From NCBI GenBank assembly GCA_034521465.1, contig JAXHMN010000016.1, forward strand, positions 744,001 through 808,000: a DNA stretch of 64,000 nucleotides. Reading direction: 5' to 3'. A program made the translations under genes and the position numbers. The notes below the pieces were generated by a model. It ran no database searches. It was not told the DNA's origin and saw only the letters and a list, made by a program, of their open reading frames with translations. The DNA is from SURF-28 sp034521465 (GTDB lineage: Bacteria > Bacteroidota > Ignavibacteria > Ignavibacteriales > Melioribacteraceae). Below are positions 45,665 through 55,357 of this stretch, piece by piece. Every line of letters starts with the position of its first letter. Within the stretch, counting starts at the first letter, position 1.

Positions 45665-46132
45665 ATGAGAAAGAGAAAATCAGAAAAAAGATTTATTAAA
45701 GCCGATCCAAAATACAATGAAGTATTGGTGACAAAGTTTATCAATTACTTAATGTTAGACGGTAAAAAAGCTGTAACACGTAACATGGTTTATGAAAGCT
45801 TCAATTTGATTGAAGAGAAAACAAAGAAACCTGCTATTGAAGTTTTTCAAAAAGCAATTCAAAATGTCTCTCCGATGGTTGAAGTTAGAAGCCGTAGAGT
45901 TGGTGGCGCTACTTATCAGGTGCCGATGGAAGTTAGACCTGATAGAAGAACCGCACTCGCAATGAGATGGTTGAGAAACTATTCGCGTGATAGAAAAGAA
46001 AAATCAATGGCATTAAGATTAGCAACAGAACTTATAGCTGCATCACAAGGCGAAGGTTCTGCTGTTAAGAAAAAAGAAGATACACATAGAATGGCAGAAG
46101 CAAATAAAGCTTTTGCACACTTTAAATGGTAA
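45665..46132 (+). CDS. rpsG: 30S ribosomal protein S7
   Basis: 155 aa. Head-assembly protein of the small subunit. Signature VRSRRVGGATYQVPMEVRPD and RRTALAMRWLRNYSRDRKEK. Eight bases after rpsL. Confidence 0.98.
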   Translation: MRKRKSEKRFIKADPKYNEVLVTKFINYLMLDGKKAVTRNMVYESFNLIEEKTKKPAIEVFQKAIQNVSPMVEVRSRRVGGATYQVPMEVRPDRRTALAMRWLRNYSRDRKEKSMALRLATELIAASQGEGSAVKKKEDTHRMAEANKAFAHFKW

Positions 46133-46150
46133 GAAGGGTATTAGATTTTA

Positions 46151-48253
46151 ATGGCAAATAAAGTAGTTGACATAAAGAATGTAAGAAATATTGGTATCAT
46201 GGCGCATATCGATGCTGGCAAGACTACCACAACTGAACGTATTTTGTTCTATACCGGTCGTCTCCACAGAATGGGTGAAGTTCACGATGGCGCTGCAACC
46301 ATGGACTGGATGGAGCAAGAAAAAGAACGCGGTATTACTATTACAAGTGCGGCTACTTCATGTCTTTGGGGAGAAAACCAGATTAATATTATTGATACCC
46401 CGGGTCATGTTGATTTTACAGTTGAAGTTGAACGATCGCTTAGAGTATTAGATGGTGCGGTTGCTCTTTTCTGTGCCGTAGGCGGTGTAGAGCCTCAATC
46501 AGAAACAGTTTGGAGACAAGCTGACAAATATGGTGTTCCGAGAATTGCCTTCGTAAATAAAATGGATAGAACCGGTGCGGATTTTTATCATGCTGTCGAT
46601 ATGATGAAAGAACGCCTCGGTGCAAATGCAGTTCCAATAACTTTGCCAATCGGTGAAGGTGATATATTCACCGGTGTTATCGATTTGATGACAATGAAAG
46701 CAAGAATGTTTCATGATGAAACTTTTGGTTCAACATTTGAAGATGTTGATATCCCTCAAGATCTTAAAGCAGTTGCAAATAAATATAGAACATTAATACT
46801 GGAAGCTGTTTCCGAAGTTGATGATTCCCTTTTAGAAAAATATCTGGAAGGCGAAGTCATTAGTGTTGAAGAAATAAAGAAAGTGCTGCGAGATGCTACA
46901 ATTCAGAATAAAATTGTTCCTGTTCTTTGTGGCTCTGCTTTTAAGAACAAAGGTGTTCAAAAATTACTTGATGCAGTTGTTGAATTTTTACCTTCGCCGT
47001 TAGATGTTGGTGAAATTCATGGACACCATCAAGATAAAAAAGATAAAGTATTAATAAAACCTGATGAAAAAGCAAGATTTGCGGCGCTCGCATTTAAAAT
47101 TATGACTGATCCTTATGTAGGAAAAGTAACCTTCGCCAGAGTTTACAGTGGAAGAATTGAAGCCGGATCATACGTCTATAATGCTATCTCCGATAAAAAA
47201 GAAAGAGTTGGAAGAATACTTGAAATGCATGCAAATTCAAGAACAGATAGAGACTATTTAAGAGCAGGAGATATTGCGGCTTTAGTTGGTCTTAAAAATA
47301 CTAAAACCGGCGATACACTCTGTGACGAAAAAGACCCGATAGTACTTGAAAAAATGATATCCCGATTCCGGTGATACAAATAGCAATCGAACCAAAAACT
47401 AAAGCAGATCAAGACAAATTAGCGGATGCTTTAGCAAAACTTTCTGACGAAGATCCGACATTCAAAGTGAAAATTGATGAGGAAACCGGTCAAACTCTAA
47501 TTAGCGGAATGGGTGAGCTTCACCTAGAAATTCTTGTTGACAGAATGAAACGTGAATTTAGAAGTAGAAGCTAACGTCGGTAAACCTCAAGTTGCATATA
47601 GAGAAACAATTTCTAAAGCAGTTCAAGTAGAAGGTAAATTTGTTAAACAAAGTGGTGGTCGTGGTAAATACGGTCATGTAAAAATTGAGCTTGGACCGAA
47701 CGAACCCGGTAAAGGGTATGAGTTTGAAAATGCCATTGTTGGTGGCAATGTACCAAAAGAATATATCCCATCGGTTTCTAATGGTATACAAGAAGCAATG
47801 CGTAACGGTGTAATTGCTGGTTATCCGGTAGTCGATGTTAAAGTGAAGTTATACGATGGTTCATATCACGATGTAGATTCTGATGAGATGTCGTTTAAAG
47901 TTGCTGGCTCTATGGCTTTTAGAGATGGTGCACGGAAAGCCAGTCCCATCTTGCTAGAACCGATGATGAAAGTAGAAGTTATTACCCCGGAAGAATATTT
48001 AGGCGATGTAATGGGTGATCTAAATGGCAGAAGAGGAAAGATCGAAGGATTTTCTTCACGTAAAGATGCTCAAGTAATTAGGGGATTAGTACCTCTGGCA
48101 GAAATGTTTGGATACGCTACAACCGTGCGGTCTATGACACAAGGTAGAGCGATATACACAATGCAATTTTCCCATTATTCAGAAGTTCCTAAATCAGTAG
48201 TTGAAGAAATTTCTGAAAAATCCGGTACTAAAAAATCAGCGGAGTCAGTTTAA
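46151..48253 (+). CDS. fusA: elongation factor G, two compensating frameshifts
   Basis: Translocase GTPase. G1 AHIDAGKTTTTERIL, G2 region EKERGITITSAAT, G3 DTPGHVDFTVEVERS, G4 VNKMDRTGADF, domain IV VEANVGKPQVAYRETISK and GGRGKYGHVKIELGP, domain V YTMQFSHYSEVP. The frame breaks near 47355, where an A run is one base short (restoring it gives DIPIPVIQIAIEPKTK), and near 47562, where one extra G disrupts REFKVEANVGK. The two cancel and the protein is 700 aa, exactly the usual size. As an essential gene it is the strongest sign that such breaks are sequence errors. Confidence 0.96.
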
Positions 48254-48299
48254 CTAATTTTTGAAAATCAATAAAAAGTAAAATAACAAGGAGAATTCG

Positions 48300-49508
48300 A
48301 TGGCAAAGGAAAAATTTGATAGGAGTAAACCTCACGTTAACATAGGTACAATTGGTCACGTTGACCACGGTAAAACAACACTTACCGCTGCTATCACAAT
48401 GGCTTTAGCTAAAAGAGGATTATCCGAAATAAGAACCTTTGATAGTATTGACAATGCACCTGAAGAAAAAGAACGTGGTATCACAATTGCTACTGCTCAC
48501 GTTGAATATTCCACAGCTAATAGACACTACGCTCACGTTGACTGTCCTGGTCACGCCGATTATGTTAAAAACATGATTACCGGTGCTGCTCAGATGGATG
48601 GTGCAATACTTGTTGTTGCTGCAACCGATGGTCCTATGCCTCAAACAAGAGAACACATTCTTTTAGCTCGTCAGGTTGGCGTTCCAAAAATTGTTGTTTT
48701 CATGAATAAAGTTGATATGGTTGATGACGAAGAATTACTTGAACTAGTTGAAGTAGAACTTCGTGATCTTTTAAATGAATATGAATTTCCCGGTGACGAA
48801 ATTCCGATAATTCAAGGAAGTGCGTTGCAAGCTCTGGAAGCTGCTTCGGATGATAGTGTAAGTGATGAAGACGATAGATTAAAATGTATCTGGGAGCTTA
48901 TGGAAGCTGTTGACGATTACATACCTCTTCCGGACAGAGATGTTGATAAACCTTTCCTAATGCCGGTGGAAGATGTTTTCTCAATTACCGGTCGCGGAAC
49001 TGTTGCTACAGGCAGAGTTGAAAGAGGACAAGTTAAAATTAATGAAGAAGCAGAATTAATAGGATTAGGAATACATAAGAAAACAGTCATAACCGGTATT
49101 GAAATGTTCAGAAAAGAACTTGATTCGGCATTAGCTGGTGATAACGCCGGTATTCTTTTAAGAGGCGTTAACAAAGATGAAATTGAAAGAGGAATGGTAA
49201 TTGCTAAACCTGGTTCAATTACACCGCACACCATTTTTGAAGGTGAAGTTTACATTCTTTCAAAAGATGAAGGTGGTCGTCATACACCTTTCTTCCAAGG
49301 GTACAGACCTCAGTTCTACTTTAGAACAACCGACGTAACAGGTGTTGCTGAATTACCTGAAGGTACTGAAATGGTTATGCCTGGCGATAACGTAAAATTA
49401 AAAGTTACTTTGATTTCTGAAATCGCAATGGAAGAAGGTCTCCGATTTGCTATCCGTGAAGGCGGTAGAACTGTTGGAGCCGGTGTTGTAACTAAAATAT
49501 TTGAATAA
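48300..49508 (+). CDS. tuf: elongation factor Tu
   Basis: 402 aa, delivers aminoacyl-tRNA. GHVDHGKTTLTAAIT, DCPGHADYVKNMITGAAQMD, VFMNKVDMVDDEELLELVE, TGRGTVATGRVERGQVK, FYFRTTDVTGV, and the C-terminal GGRTVGAGVVTKIFE. Frame intact. The only tuf in the window; none is at the tRNA-Thr/tRNA-Trp position. Confidence 0.98.
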   Translation: MAKEKFDRSKPHVNIGTIGHVDHGKTTLTAAITMALAKRGLSEIRTFDSIDNAPEEKERGITIATAHVEYSTANRHYAHVDCPGHADYVKNMITGAAQMDGAILVVAATDGPMPQTREHILLARQVGVPKIVVFMNKVDMVDDEELLELVEVELRDLLNEYEFPGDEIPIIQGSALQALEAASDDSVSDEDDRLKCIWELMEAVDDYIPLPDRDVDKPFLMPVEDVFSITGRGTVATGRVERGQVKINEEAELIGLGIHKKTVITGIEMFRKELDSALAGDNAGILLRGVNKDEIERGMVIAKPGSITPHTIFEGEVYILSKDEGGRHTPFFQGYRPQFYFRTTDVTGVAELPEGTEMVMPGDNVKLKVTLISEIAMEEGLRFAIREGGRTVGAGVVTKIFE

Positions 49509-49533
49509 TTATTAAAAGTGATATTTAATTCTT

Positions 49534-49560
49534 AGAGAGAAGGAATGATTCCTTCTCTCT
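49534..49560 (+). promoter_or_regulatory. hairpin between tuf and rpsJ
   Basis: AGAGAGAAGGAA, TGA, TTCCTTCTCTCT: perfect 12-bp stem with a 3-base loop, beginning 26 bases after the tuf stop. No U-tract follows, so it is not a clean terminator. It may be a processing site or part of an S10-operon leader (L4-type control in other bacteria). Confidence 0.6.
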
Positions 49561-49586
49561 GTGTGAATAATAAGGAGAGATTGAAA

Positions 49587-49895
49587 GTGCCAGGTCAAAA
49601 GATCAGAATAAAATTAAAGTCTTATGATCATATTTTGATAGATAAGTCTACTGAGAAGATCATAAAAACTGTAAAAACAACCGGAGCCATTGTGTCAGGC
49701 CCTATTCCGCTGCCAACCAGAAAAACAATTTTTACAGTTCTAAGATCACCTCACGTAGATAAAAAATCTCGAGAACAATTTGAAATAAGAGCACACAAAA
49801 GAATTATCGATATTCATAACTCTAATAACAAAACCGTCGATTCACTTAGCAAACTTGATATTCCGGCGGGTGTTGATATTGAGATTAAGTTATAA
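49587..49895 (+). CDS. rpsJ: 30S ribosomal protein S10
   Basis: 102 aa. KIRIKLKSYDHILIDKSTEK, GPIPLPTRKTIFTVLRSPHV and the NusE-type loop DKKSREQFEIRAHKRIIDI. I choose the GTG at 49587 (AAGGAGAG upstream) because it gives the family length; the frame extends to 49545 inside the hairpin. Confidence 0.96.
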   Translation: MPGQKIRIKLKSYDHILIDKSTEKIIKTVKTTGAIVSGPIPLPTRKTIFTVLRSPHVDKKSREQFEIRAHKRIIDIHNSNNKTVDSLSKLDIPAGVDIEIKL

Positions 49896-49906
49896 GGATT
49901 GATAAA

Positions 49907-50527
49907 ATGCCTGGATTATTAGGAAAAAAACTTGGAATGACTTCAATATTTGCGGCTGACGGAAAGCTGATTCCGGTTACAGTTATAGAAGCCGGACCAT
50001 GCCATATTTACGGAATACGTACTAAAGAAAAAGATGGCTATAGTGCTCTCCAACTTGGTTATGGTGAGAAAAAAGAAAAAAGAACAGCTAAACCTCAGTT
50101 GGATGTTTATAAAAATATAGGTCTTAAACCACCGAGAAAACTGAAAGAATTTAAAAACTTCGATCATAGTGAGTATAAAGTCGGTGATGTTGTTAATGCG
50201 GAAATCTTCCAAGAAGGTGATACGGTGAAAGTCTCCGGACTAAGTAAAGGAAAAGGATTTCAAGGCGTAATGAGAAGACATGGATTTAGCGGCGTTGGAG
50301 GTACTACTCACGGTCAAAGTGACCGTTTAAGAGCGCCCGGTTCCATTGGTCAAAGTTCCGATCCTTCTAAAGTCTTTAAAGGAACAAAAATGGGTGGAAG
50401 AACAGGCCATAATAGAGTAACTATTGCAAATTCTAGGGTCATAAAAATAATTGCCGATAAAAATATAGTTATGGTAAAAGGAGCCGTGCCGGGTTCTATT
50501 AATTCATTAGTGGAAATTAATAAGTAG
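49907..50527 (+). CDS. rplC: 50S ribosomal protein L3
   Basis: 206 aa. LLGKKLGMTSIFAADGKLIP, GKGFQGVMRRHGFSGVGGTT, and the extension HGQSDRLRAPGSIGQSSDPS reaching the peptidyl-transferase centre. Eleven bases after rpsJ. Confidence 0.97.
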   Translation: MPGLLGKKLGMTSIFAADGKLIPVTVIEAGPCHIYGIRTKEKDGYSALQLGYGEKKEKRTAKPQLDVYKNIGLKPPRKLKEFKNFDHSEYKVGDVVNAEIFQEGDTVKVSGLSKGKGFQGVMRRHGFSGVGGTTHGQSDRLRAPGSIGQSSDPSKVFKGTKMGGRTGHNRVTIANSRVIKIIADKNIVMVKGAVPGSINSLVEINK

Positions 50528-50537
50528 TGGAATTGAA

Positions 50538-51164
50538 ATGAAACTTGATGTTTACAAAATAGACGGATCAAAATCGAGCAGCAAAGTTGAATTATCCGAA
50601 GATATTTTTGGGGTAGAACCAAATGATCACGTACTTTACTTGGCTGTTAAAGCATACCTTGCCAACAAAAGACAAGGCACGCATAAAACTAAAGAAAGAG
50701 CCGAAGTAAGAGGTGGTGGAAGAAAACCTTGGAGGCAAAAAGGAAGAGGTGCCGCAAGAGCAGGTACAATAAGATCGCCCTTATGGGTTGGTGGTGGAAC
50801 CATCTTTGGTCCTCGTCCACACAATTACAGACAAAAAATGAATAAGAAAACGCTTCAGCTCGCAAGAAAAATTGCTTATTCACAAAAGGCAAAAGCTGAA
50901 CAAATTATGGTTGTTGAAGATTTTGATTTTGATACACCCAAAACAAAAGAACTTGTAAATATATTAAATTCACTTAATGTCAACGGTAAAAGAACTACGC
51001 TGCTTACAGCAGGTACAAGAGAAAAAGTTTATCTGTCAGGCAGAAATTTACCAAAACTTAATATTCGTCAAGCTAACAGCGTTTCGGTTTACGATTTAGT
51101 TAATAATCAACTGTTGCTTATTCAGAAAAGTGCAATCGAAGAAATTCAGAATTCATTAAACTAA
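50538..51164 (+). CDS. rplD: 50S ribosomal protein L4
   Basis: 208 aa. Tunnel-lining loop RQGTHKTKERAEVRGGGRKP followed by WRQKGRGAARAGTIRSPLWV. In other bacteria L4 represses the S10 operon. Confidence 0.97.
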   Translation: MKLDVYKIDGSKSSSKVELSEDIFGVEPNDHVLYLAVKAYLANKRQGTHKTKERAEVRGGGRKPWRQKGRGAARAGTIRSPLWVGGGTIFGPRPHNYRQKMNKKTLQLARKIAYSQKAKAEQIMVVEDFDFDTPKTKELVNILNSLNVNGKRTTLLTAGTREKVYLSGRNLPKLNIRQANSVSVYDLVNNQLLLIQKSAIEEIQNSLN

Positions 51165-51179
51165 TTATTTGGTTAAGAA

Positions 51180-51473
51180 ATGAGAAACGTTTTAATAAGA
51201 CCCCTGATAACTGAAAAAATGACTGAGATTACTGAGAATGAAGGAAAGTATGGCTTTATAGTCGATTACAATGCTAATAAAATTGAGATTGCAAAAGCTA
51301 TCAAAACAAGGTTTGAAGTTGACGCGGTTAATATTAATACAATGAAATATAAAGGTAAAATTAAAACCCAGTTTACTCGTAAGGGAAGATTTACCGGCAA
51401 GACACCAAGATTCAAAAAAGCAATTGTAACTTTGAAAGAAGGTCAAACTATAGATTTATTTGGAGAAGTTTAA
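51180..51473 (+). CDS. rplW: 50S ribosomal protein L23
   Basis: 97 aa. NVLIRPLITEKMTEITENEG and VNTMKYKGKIKT-type strand (VNINTMKYKGKIKTQFTRKG). Tunnel-exit docking protein. Confidence 0.96.
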   Translation: MRNVLIRPLITEKMTEITENEGKYGFIVDYNANKIEIAKAIKTRFEVDAVNINTMKYKGKIKTQFTRKGRFTGKTPRFKKAIVTLKEGQTIDLFGEV

Positions 51474-51491
51474 GGAACTGGAGTTTAGTAA

Positions 51492-52319
51492 ATGGCTACT
51501 AGAAAATTGAAACCAAATACACCCGGAACAAGAGCAATGATGTTTTCCGCATTTGATACTCTTACAGCAAATACACCGGAAAAATCATTAACAGTAACTC
51601 TTAAAAAATCGGGCGGACGTAATAACCAAGGAAGAATAACATCTCGTCACATTGGTGGCGGGCACAAAAGAAGATATAGAATTATCGACTTTAAAAGAGA
51701 AAAAGAAGGTGTTCCTGCAAAAGTTTATTCAATTGAATATGATCCAAATAGATCTGCAAGAATTGCTTTGTTACACTATCAAGACGGAGAGAAAAGATAC
51801 ATTATTGCACCGAATAAACTGCAAGTTGGTGATGTGGTAATGGCTGGTGATGGCGCTGACATAAAAGTCGGTAACTCATTAAAATTGAAAAATATTCCCA
51901 CCGGTACGGTTGTACATAATGTTGAAATCAAACCTGGTAAGGGAGCCCAAATTGGTAGATCTGCCGGAACAGAAATTTCGCTGAATGCAAAAGAAGGAAA
52001 GTATGCTCAGTTAAAATTCCCTTCAGGCGAAATTAGAATGGTCAGTTTGGAATGCCGTGCAACAGTTGGCTCGGTTGGTAATTCTGATCACGAAAACATT
52101 AGTTTAGGAAAAGCCGGTAGATCAAGATGGCTTGGTAGAAGACCAAAAGTAAGAGGCGTTGTAATGAACCCGGTAGATCACCCGATGGGTGGTGGTGAGG
52201 GTAGATCATCAGGCGGTGGTCATCCAGTATCACCCTGGGGACAAAAGGCCAAAGGTCTAAAAACTCGAAAGAGAAAAAATACATCTAATAAATACATTGT
52301 GAAAAGAAGAAAGAGCTAG
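51492..52319 (+). CDS. rplB: 50S ribosomal protein L2
   Basis: 275 aa. KKSGGRNNQGRITSRHIGGG, YRIIDFKREKEG, and the signature MNPVDHPMGGGEGRSSGGGH with the conserved His near the peptidyl-transferase centre. Confidence 0.98.
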   Translation: MATRKLKPNTPGTRAMMFSAFDTLTANTPEKSLTVTLKKSGGRNNQGRITSRHIGGGHKRRYRIIDFKREKEGVPAKVYSIEYDPNRSARIALLHYQDGEKRYIIAPNKLQVGDVVMAGDGADIKVGNSLKLKNIPTGTVVHNVEIKPGKGAQIGRSAGTEISLNAKEGKYAQLKFPSGEIRMVSLECRATVGSVGNSDHENISLGKAGRSRWLGRRPKVRGVVMNPVDHPMGGGEGRSSGGGHPVSPWGQKAKGLKTRKRKNTSNKYIVKRRKS

Positions 52320-52329
52320 AGAATAAAAT

Positions 52330-52617
52330 ATGCCAAGATCAATTAAAAAAGGTCCTTACGTTCATTACAGACTGCTTGAAAAAGTTCAAGCGATGAATGA
52401 CAATAATCAGAAAAAAATTATTAAAACTTGGTCCAGAGCTAGCACTATTACGCCGGATTTCGTTGGTCACACAATAGCTGTACACAACGGTAATAAAATG
52501 ATTCCGGTTTACATATCGGAAAATATGGTAGGTCATAAATTGGGTGAATTTGCTCCTACAAGAATTTTTAGAGGTCACCCGGGAACTAAAGCTGAAAAAG
52601 CTTCAAAAGTAAAGTAA
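52330..52617 (+). CDS. rpsS: 30S ribosomal protein S19
   Basis: 95 aa. PRSIKKGPYVHYRLLEKVQA, WSRASTITPDFVGHTIAVHN and KLGEFAPTRIFRGHPG. Confidence 0.98.
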   Translation: MPRSIKKGPYVHYRLLEKVQAMNDNNQKKIIKTWSRASTITPDFVGHTIAVHNGNKMIPVYISENMVGHKLGEFAPTRIFRGHPGTKAEKASKVK

Positions 52618-52636
52618 AGTGATTGAGGTTTGATAA

Positions 52637-52981
52637 ATGGAAGCAAAAGCGACAAATAAGTATATAGGCACATCACCTCGTAAAATGAGATTAGTTATTG
52701 ATCTTATTAGAGGCAAAAGCGTTGAAGAAGCAATCGACATTCTTCACTTCAACACAAAACATGCATCAAAAGATGCAGAAAAAGTTTTAAGAAGTGCAGT
52801 TGCCAATCTTTATAATATGAGTGAAGATGAAAAAGTTGATGTTAGCGATTTGGTTGTGACAGAAGCTTATGTTAATCAAGGACCTACGCTAAAAAGAATG
52901 CTGCCTGCACCTATGGGCAGAGCTTACAGAGTTAGAAAAAGATCAAACCACCTTACAGTGGTTGTCGGAACAAAAAGTTAA
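52637..52981 (+). CDS. rplV: 50S ribosomal protein L22
   Basis: 114 aa. KYIGTSPRKMRLVIDLIRGK, and the tunnel hairpin with LKRMLPAPMGRAYRVRKRSN. Confidence 0.97.
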   Translation: MEAKATNKYIGTSPRKMRLVIDLIRGKSVEEAIDILHFNTKHASKDAEKVLRSAVANLYNMSEDEKVDVSDLVVTEAYVNQGPTLKRMLPAPMGRAYRVRKRSNHLTVVVGTKS

Positions 52982-52998
52982 TTACTCAGGAGGATTTT

Positions 52999-53640
52999 TT
53001 GGGTCAGAAAGTTAATCCAATAGGATTTAGAGTTGGTGTAATTAGAGGTTGGGAATCCAACTGGTATGAAAGCGGAAGTTATTCTGCAAAATTAGAAGAA
53101 GATCGTAAGTTAAGAAACTATATCAGAAACCGACTTAAAAAAGCCGGTATCTCAAGAATCATAATTGATCGTACTTCTAAGAATGTTATACTTACCATCC
53201 ATACCTCAAGACCGGGTGTTGTTATCGGTAAAAGCGGTAAAGAAATTGCCCAATTAGAAGAAGAATTAAAAAAATTAACGGACAAAGAAGTTAAAGTACA
53301 GATTACCGAAATCAAAAGACCTGAGTTGGATGCACAATTAGTTGCAGATAATATTGCTCAACAATTGCAAGGTAGAATCTCTTTTAGAAGAGCAATGAAA
53401 TCAGCTATAACAGCAGCAACCAGAATGGGTGCGCAAGGTATTAAAGTTATGTGCTCCGGGCGGCTTGGCGGTGCGGAAATGGCACGAACTGAACAATATA
53501 AAGAAGGACGTATTCCTTTGCACACAATAAGAGCTGATATTGACTATGCAACTTCCACATCCTTTACTATTTACGGCGCTATTGGAGTTAAAGTTTGGAT
53601 CTGCCGCGGTGAAATTTTAGGAAAACGTTTATCTGAATAA
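52999..53640 (+). CDS. rpsC: 30S ribosomal protein S3
   Basis: 213 aa. GQKVNPIGFRVGVIRGWESN, KH domain TSRPGVVIGKSGKEIAQLEE, and RRAMKSAITAATRMGAQGIK. TTG start eight bases after AGGAGG. Confidence 0.97.
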   Translation: MGQKVNPIGFRVGVIRGWESNWYESGSYSAKLEEDRKLRNYIRNRLKKAGISRIIIDRTSKNVILTIHTSRPGVVIGKSGKEIAQLEEELKKLTDKEVKVQITEIKRPELDAQLVADNIAQQLQGRISFRRAMKSAITAATRMGAQGIKVMCSGRLGGAEMARTEQYKEGRIPLHTIRADIDYATSTSFTIYGAIGVKVWICRGEILGKRLSE

Positions 53641-53661
53641 AGCGAATAGGAGTTTTTCCCA

Positions 53662-54081
53662 ATGTTAATGCCAAAAAGAGTTAAATACAGAAAAGCACAT
53701 AGAGGACGAAGAAGAGGAAAGGCATATAAAGGTAGCAAAATTGATTTTGGTGATTTTGGATTAAAAACTTTAGATGCCGGTTGGATTACGAGCAGACAAA
53801 TTGAAGCATGCCGTGTCGCGATAACTCGTAAAATGAAAAGAGACGGTAAAGTTTGGATCAGAATTTTCCCGGATAAACCTGTAACAAAGAAACCATTGGA
53901 AACAAGAATGGGTAAAGGTAAAGGTGCTCCAGAATTTTGGGTTGCCGTTGTTAAACCTGGCAGAGTAATGTTTGAAGTTTCCGGTGTTTCAAAAGAAGTT
54001 GCTCATGAGGCATTGAAAATTGCTTCTCACAAATTACCGGTTAGAACAAAAATTGCAACTCGTCCTGATTACGAAGAATAA
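53662..54081 (+). CDS. rplP: 50S ribosomal protein L16
   Basis: 139 aa. MPKRVKYRKAHRGRRRGKAY, and GKGKGAPEFWVAVVKPGRVM. The first Met (MLMPKRVK) and the second two codons later are equally possible starts. Confidence 0.97.
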   Translation: MLMPKRVKYRKAHRGRRRGKAYKGSKIDFGDFGLKTLDAGWITSRQIEACRVAITRKMKRDGKVWIRIFPDKPVTKKPLETRMGKGKGAPEFWVAVVKPGRVMFEVSGVSKEVAHEALKIASHKLPVRTKIATRPDYEE

Positions 54082-54099
54082 AATTTGGGAAAGTAAAAA

Positions 54100-54318
54100 A
54101 TGAAGATTTATGAAATTAGAGAAATGTCCGATCAAGAACTTTTGAAAAGAATTCAAGAGGAAGAAGCAAATTTAGTAGATATGCGTTTTCAGCATGAACT
54201 AAAGAACCTTACAAACACGGGTAAATTAAAAGAAGCTCGCCGGGACATTGCAAAAATGAAAACCGTTCTTCGTGAAAGAGAATTAGAAGAACTAAAAACA
54301 GCTAAAGAAAATAAATAG
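54100..54318 (+). CDS. rpmC: 50S ribosomal protein L29
   Basis: 72 aa, two-helix protein at the tunnel exit: IREMSDQELLKRIQEEEANL, MRFQHELKNLTNTGKLKEAR. Confidence 0.95.
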   Translation: MKIYEIREMSDQELLKRIQEEEANLVDMRFQHELKNLTNTGKLKEARRDIAKMKTVLRERELEELKTAKENK

Positions 54319-54333
54319 GAGTTCTAGAAGTTA

Positions 54334-54594
54334 ATGGAACAAGCTAGAGGAATTAGAAGAGCAAGAATTGGTAAAGTGGTTTCAAGCAAAATGGAAAAAA
54401 GCGCCGTAGTTGCTATCGAAAGAAAAATGGCGCATCCCCTTTACAGAAAATATGTGCGTAAGACTTCGAAAATTATGATTCATGATGCAAAAAATGAATG
54501 CGGTGTGGGCGATACAGTAAAAATTCAAGAATGTAGGCCTTACAGTAAAAATAAAAAGTGGCGTCTTGTAGAAATTGTGGAAAAAGCTAAATAA
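54334..54594 (+). CDS. rpsQ: 30S ribosomal protein S17
   Basis: 86 aa OB-fold protein: RRARIGKVVSSKMEKSAVVA, HPLYRKYVRKTSKIMIHDAK, ECRPYSKNKKWRLVEIV. Confidence 0.96.
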   Translation: MEQARGIRRARIGKVVSSKMEKSAVVAIERKMAHPLYRKYVRKTSKIMIHDAKNECGVGDTVKIQECRPYSKNKKWRLVEIVEKAK

Positions 54595-54622
54595 TTGGCT
54601 TTTTATAAGGAGTAGATTAGAA

Positions 54623-54991
54623 ATGATCCAAGAAGAAACAAATCTCGTAGTTGCCGATAACTCCGGTGCAAAAAGAGTTCGCTGTATCAGAGTTCTTGGC
54701 GGCAGTAGTAGAAAAACAGCTAGCGTTGGCGACCTGGTTGTTGTATCTGTTAAAGCTGCAATGCCCGGCGGCGGTGTAAAAAAGGGTGAAGTCTCTAGAG
54801 CAGTAATTGTGCGTACAAAAAAAGAAATTAAACGTGACGATGGTTCATATATTCGATTCGATGAAAACGCTGCGGTTTTACTTAATCCACAAAATGAACC
54901 GCGCGGAACACGTATTTTTGGTCCAGTTGCTAGAGAATTAAGAGACAAAAAGTTTATGAAAATTATTTCACTTGCTCCAGAAGTTTTATAA
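54623..54991 (+). CDS. rplN: 50S ribosomal protein L14
   Basis: 122 aa from the ATG at 54623: IQEETNLVVADNSGAKRVRC, AMPGGGVKKGEVSRAVIVRT. The frame extends back to 54575, overlapping rpsQ, but that extension is not L14-like. Confidence 0.97.
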   Translation: MIQEETNLVVADNSGAKRVRCIRVLGGSSRKTASVGDLVVVSVKAAMPGGGVKKGEVSRAVIVRTKKEIKRDDGSYIRFDENAAVLLNPQNEPRGTRIFGPVARELRDKKFMKIISLAPEVL

Positions 54992-55006
54992 TAGAAGGTA
55001 GAGACT

Positions 55007-55333
55007 ATGAAAATTCATAAAAATGATAACGTTTTAGTGATCTCAGGAAACTTCAAAGGTAAAACCGGGAAAGTTTTAAAAGTATTCCCAAAAGATAACC
55101 GGGTAATAATTGAAGGTGTCAATATCAGAAAAAGGCACTCAAAACCAACTCAACAAAACCCGCAAGGCGGCATTGTTGAAAAAGAATCTCCAATTAACGC
55201 TTCTAATGTGATGGTTATTGATCCTAAATCTGGTGAAGCGGCAAGAGTTGGTAAAAAAATTATTATAGATGATAAAACCGGGAAAAAGAAATCGGTTAGA
55301 ATTAGCAAAGTAAGCGGCGAGATGCTGTCATAA
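55007..55333 (+). CDS. rplX: 50S ribosomal protein L24
   Basis: 108 aa with a KOW motif (NDNVLVISGNFKGKTGKVLK) and VIIEGVNIRKRHSKPTQQNP, the assembly-initiator protein. Confidence 0.96.
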   Translation: MKIHKNDNVLVISGNFKGKTGKVLKVFPKDNRVIIEGVNIRKRHSKPTQQNPQGGIVEKESPINASNVMVIDPKSGEAARVGKKIIIDDKTGKKKSVRISKVSGEMLS

Positions 55334-55357
55334 CTATTAAAGGGGTTTTAGATTAAC

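Noticed and set aside
46151..48253. Programmed frameshifting or pseudogenisation of fusA.
   Set aside because: The two breaks are a missing A in an A run and a lone extra G. They cancel, there is no slippery-site/pseudoknot arrangement, and the restored protein is a perfect-length EF-G.
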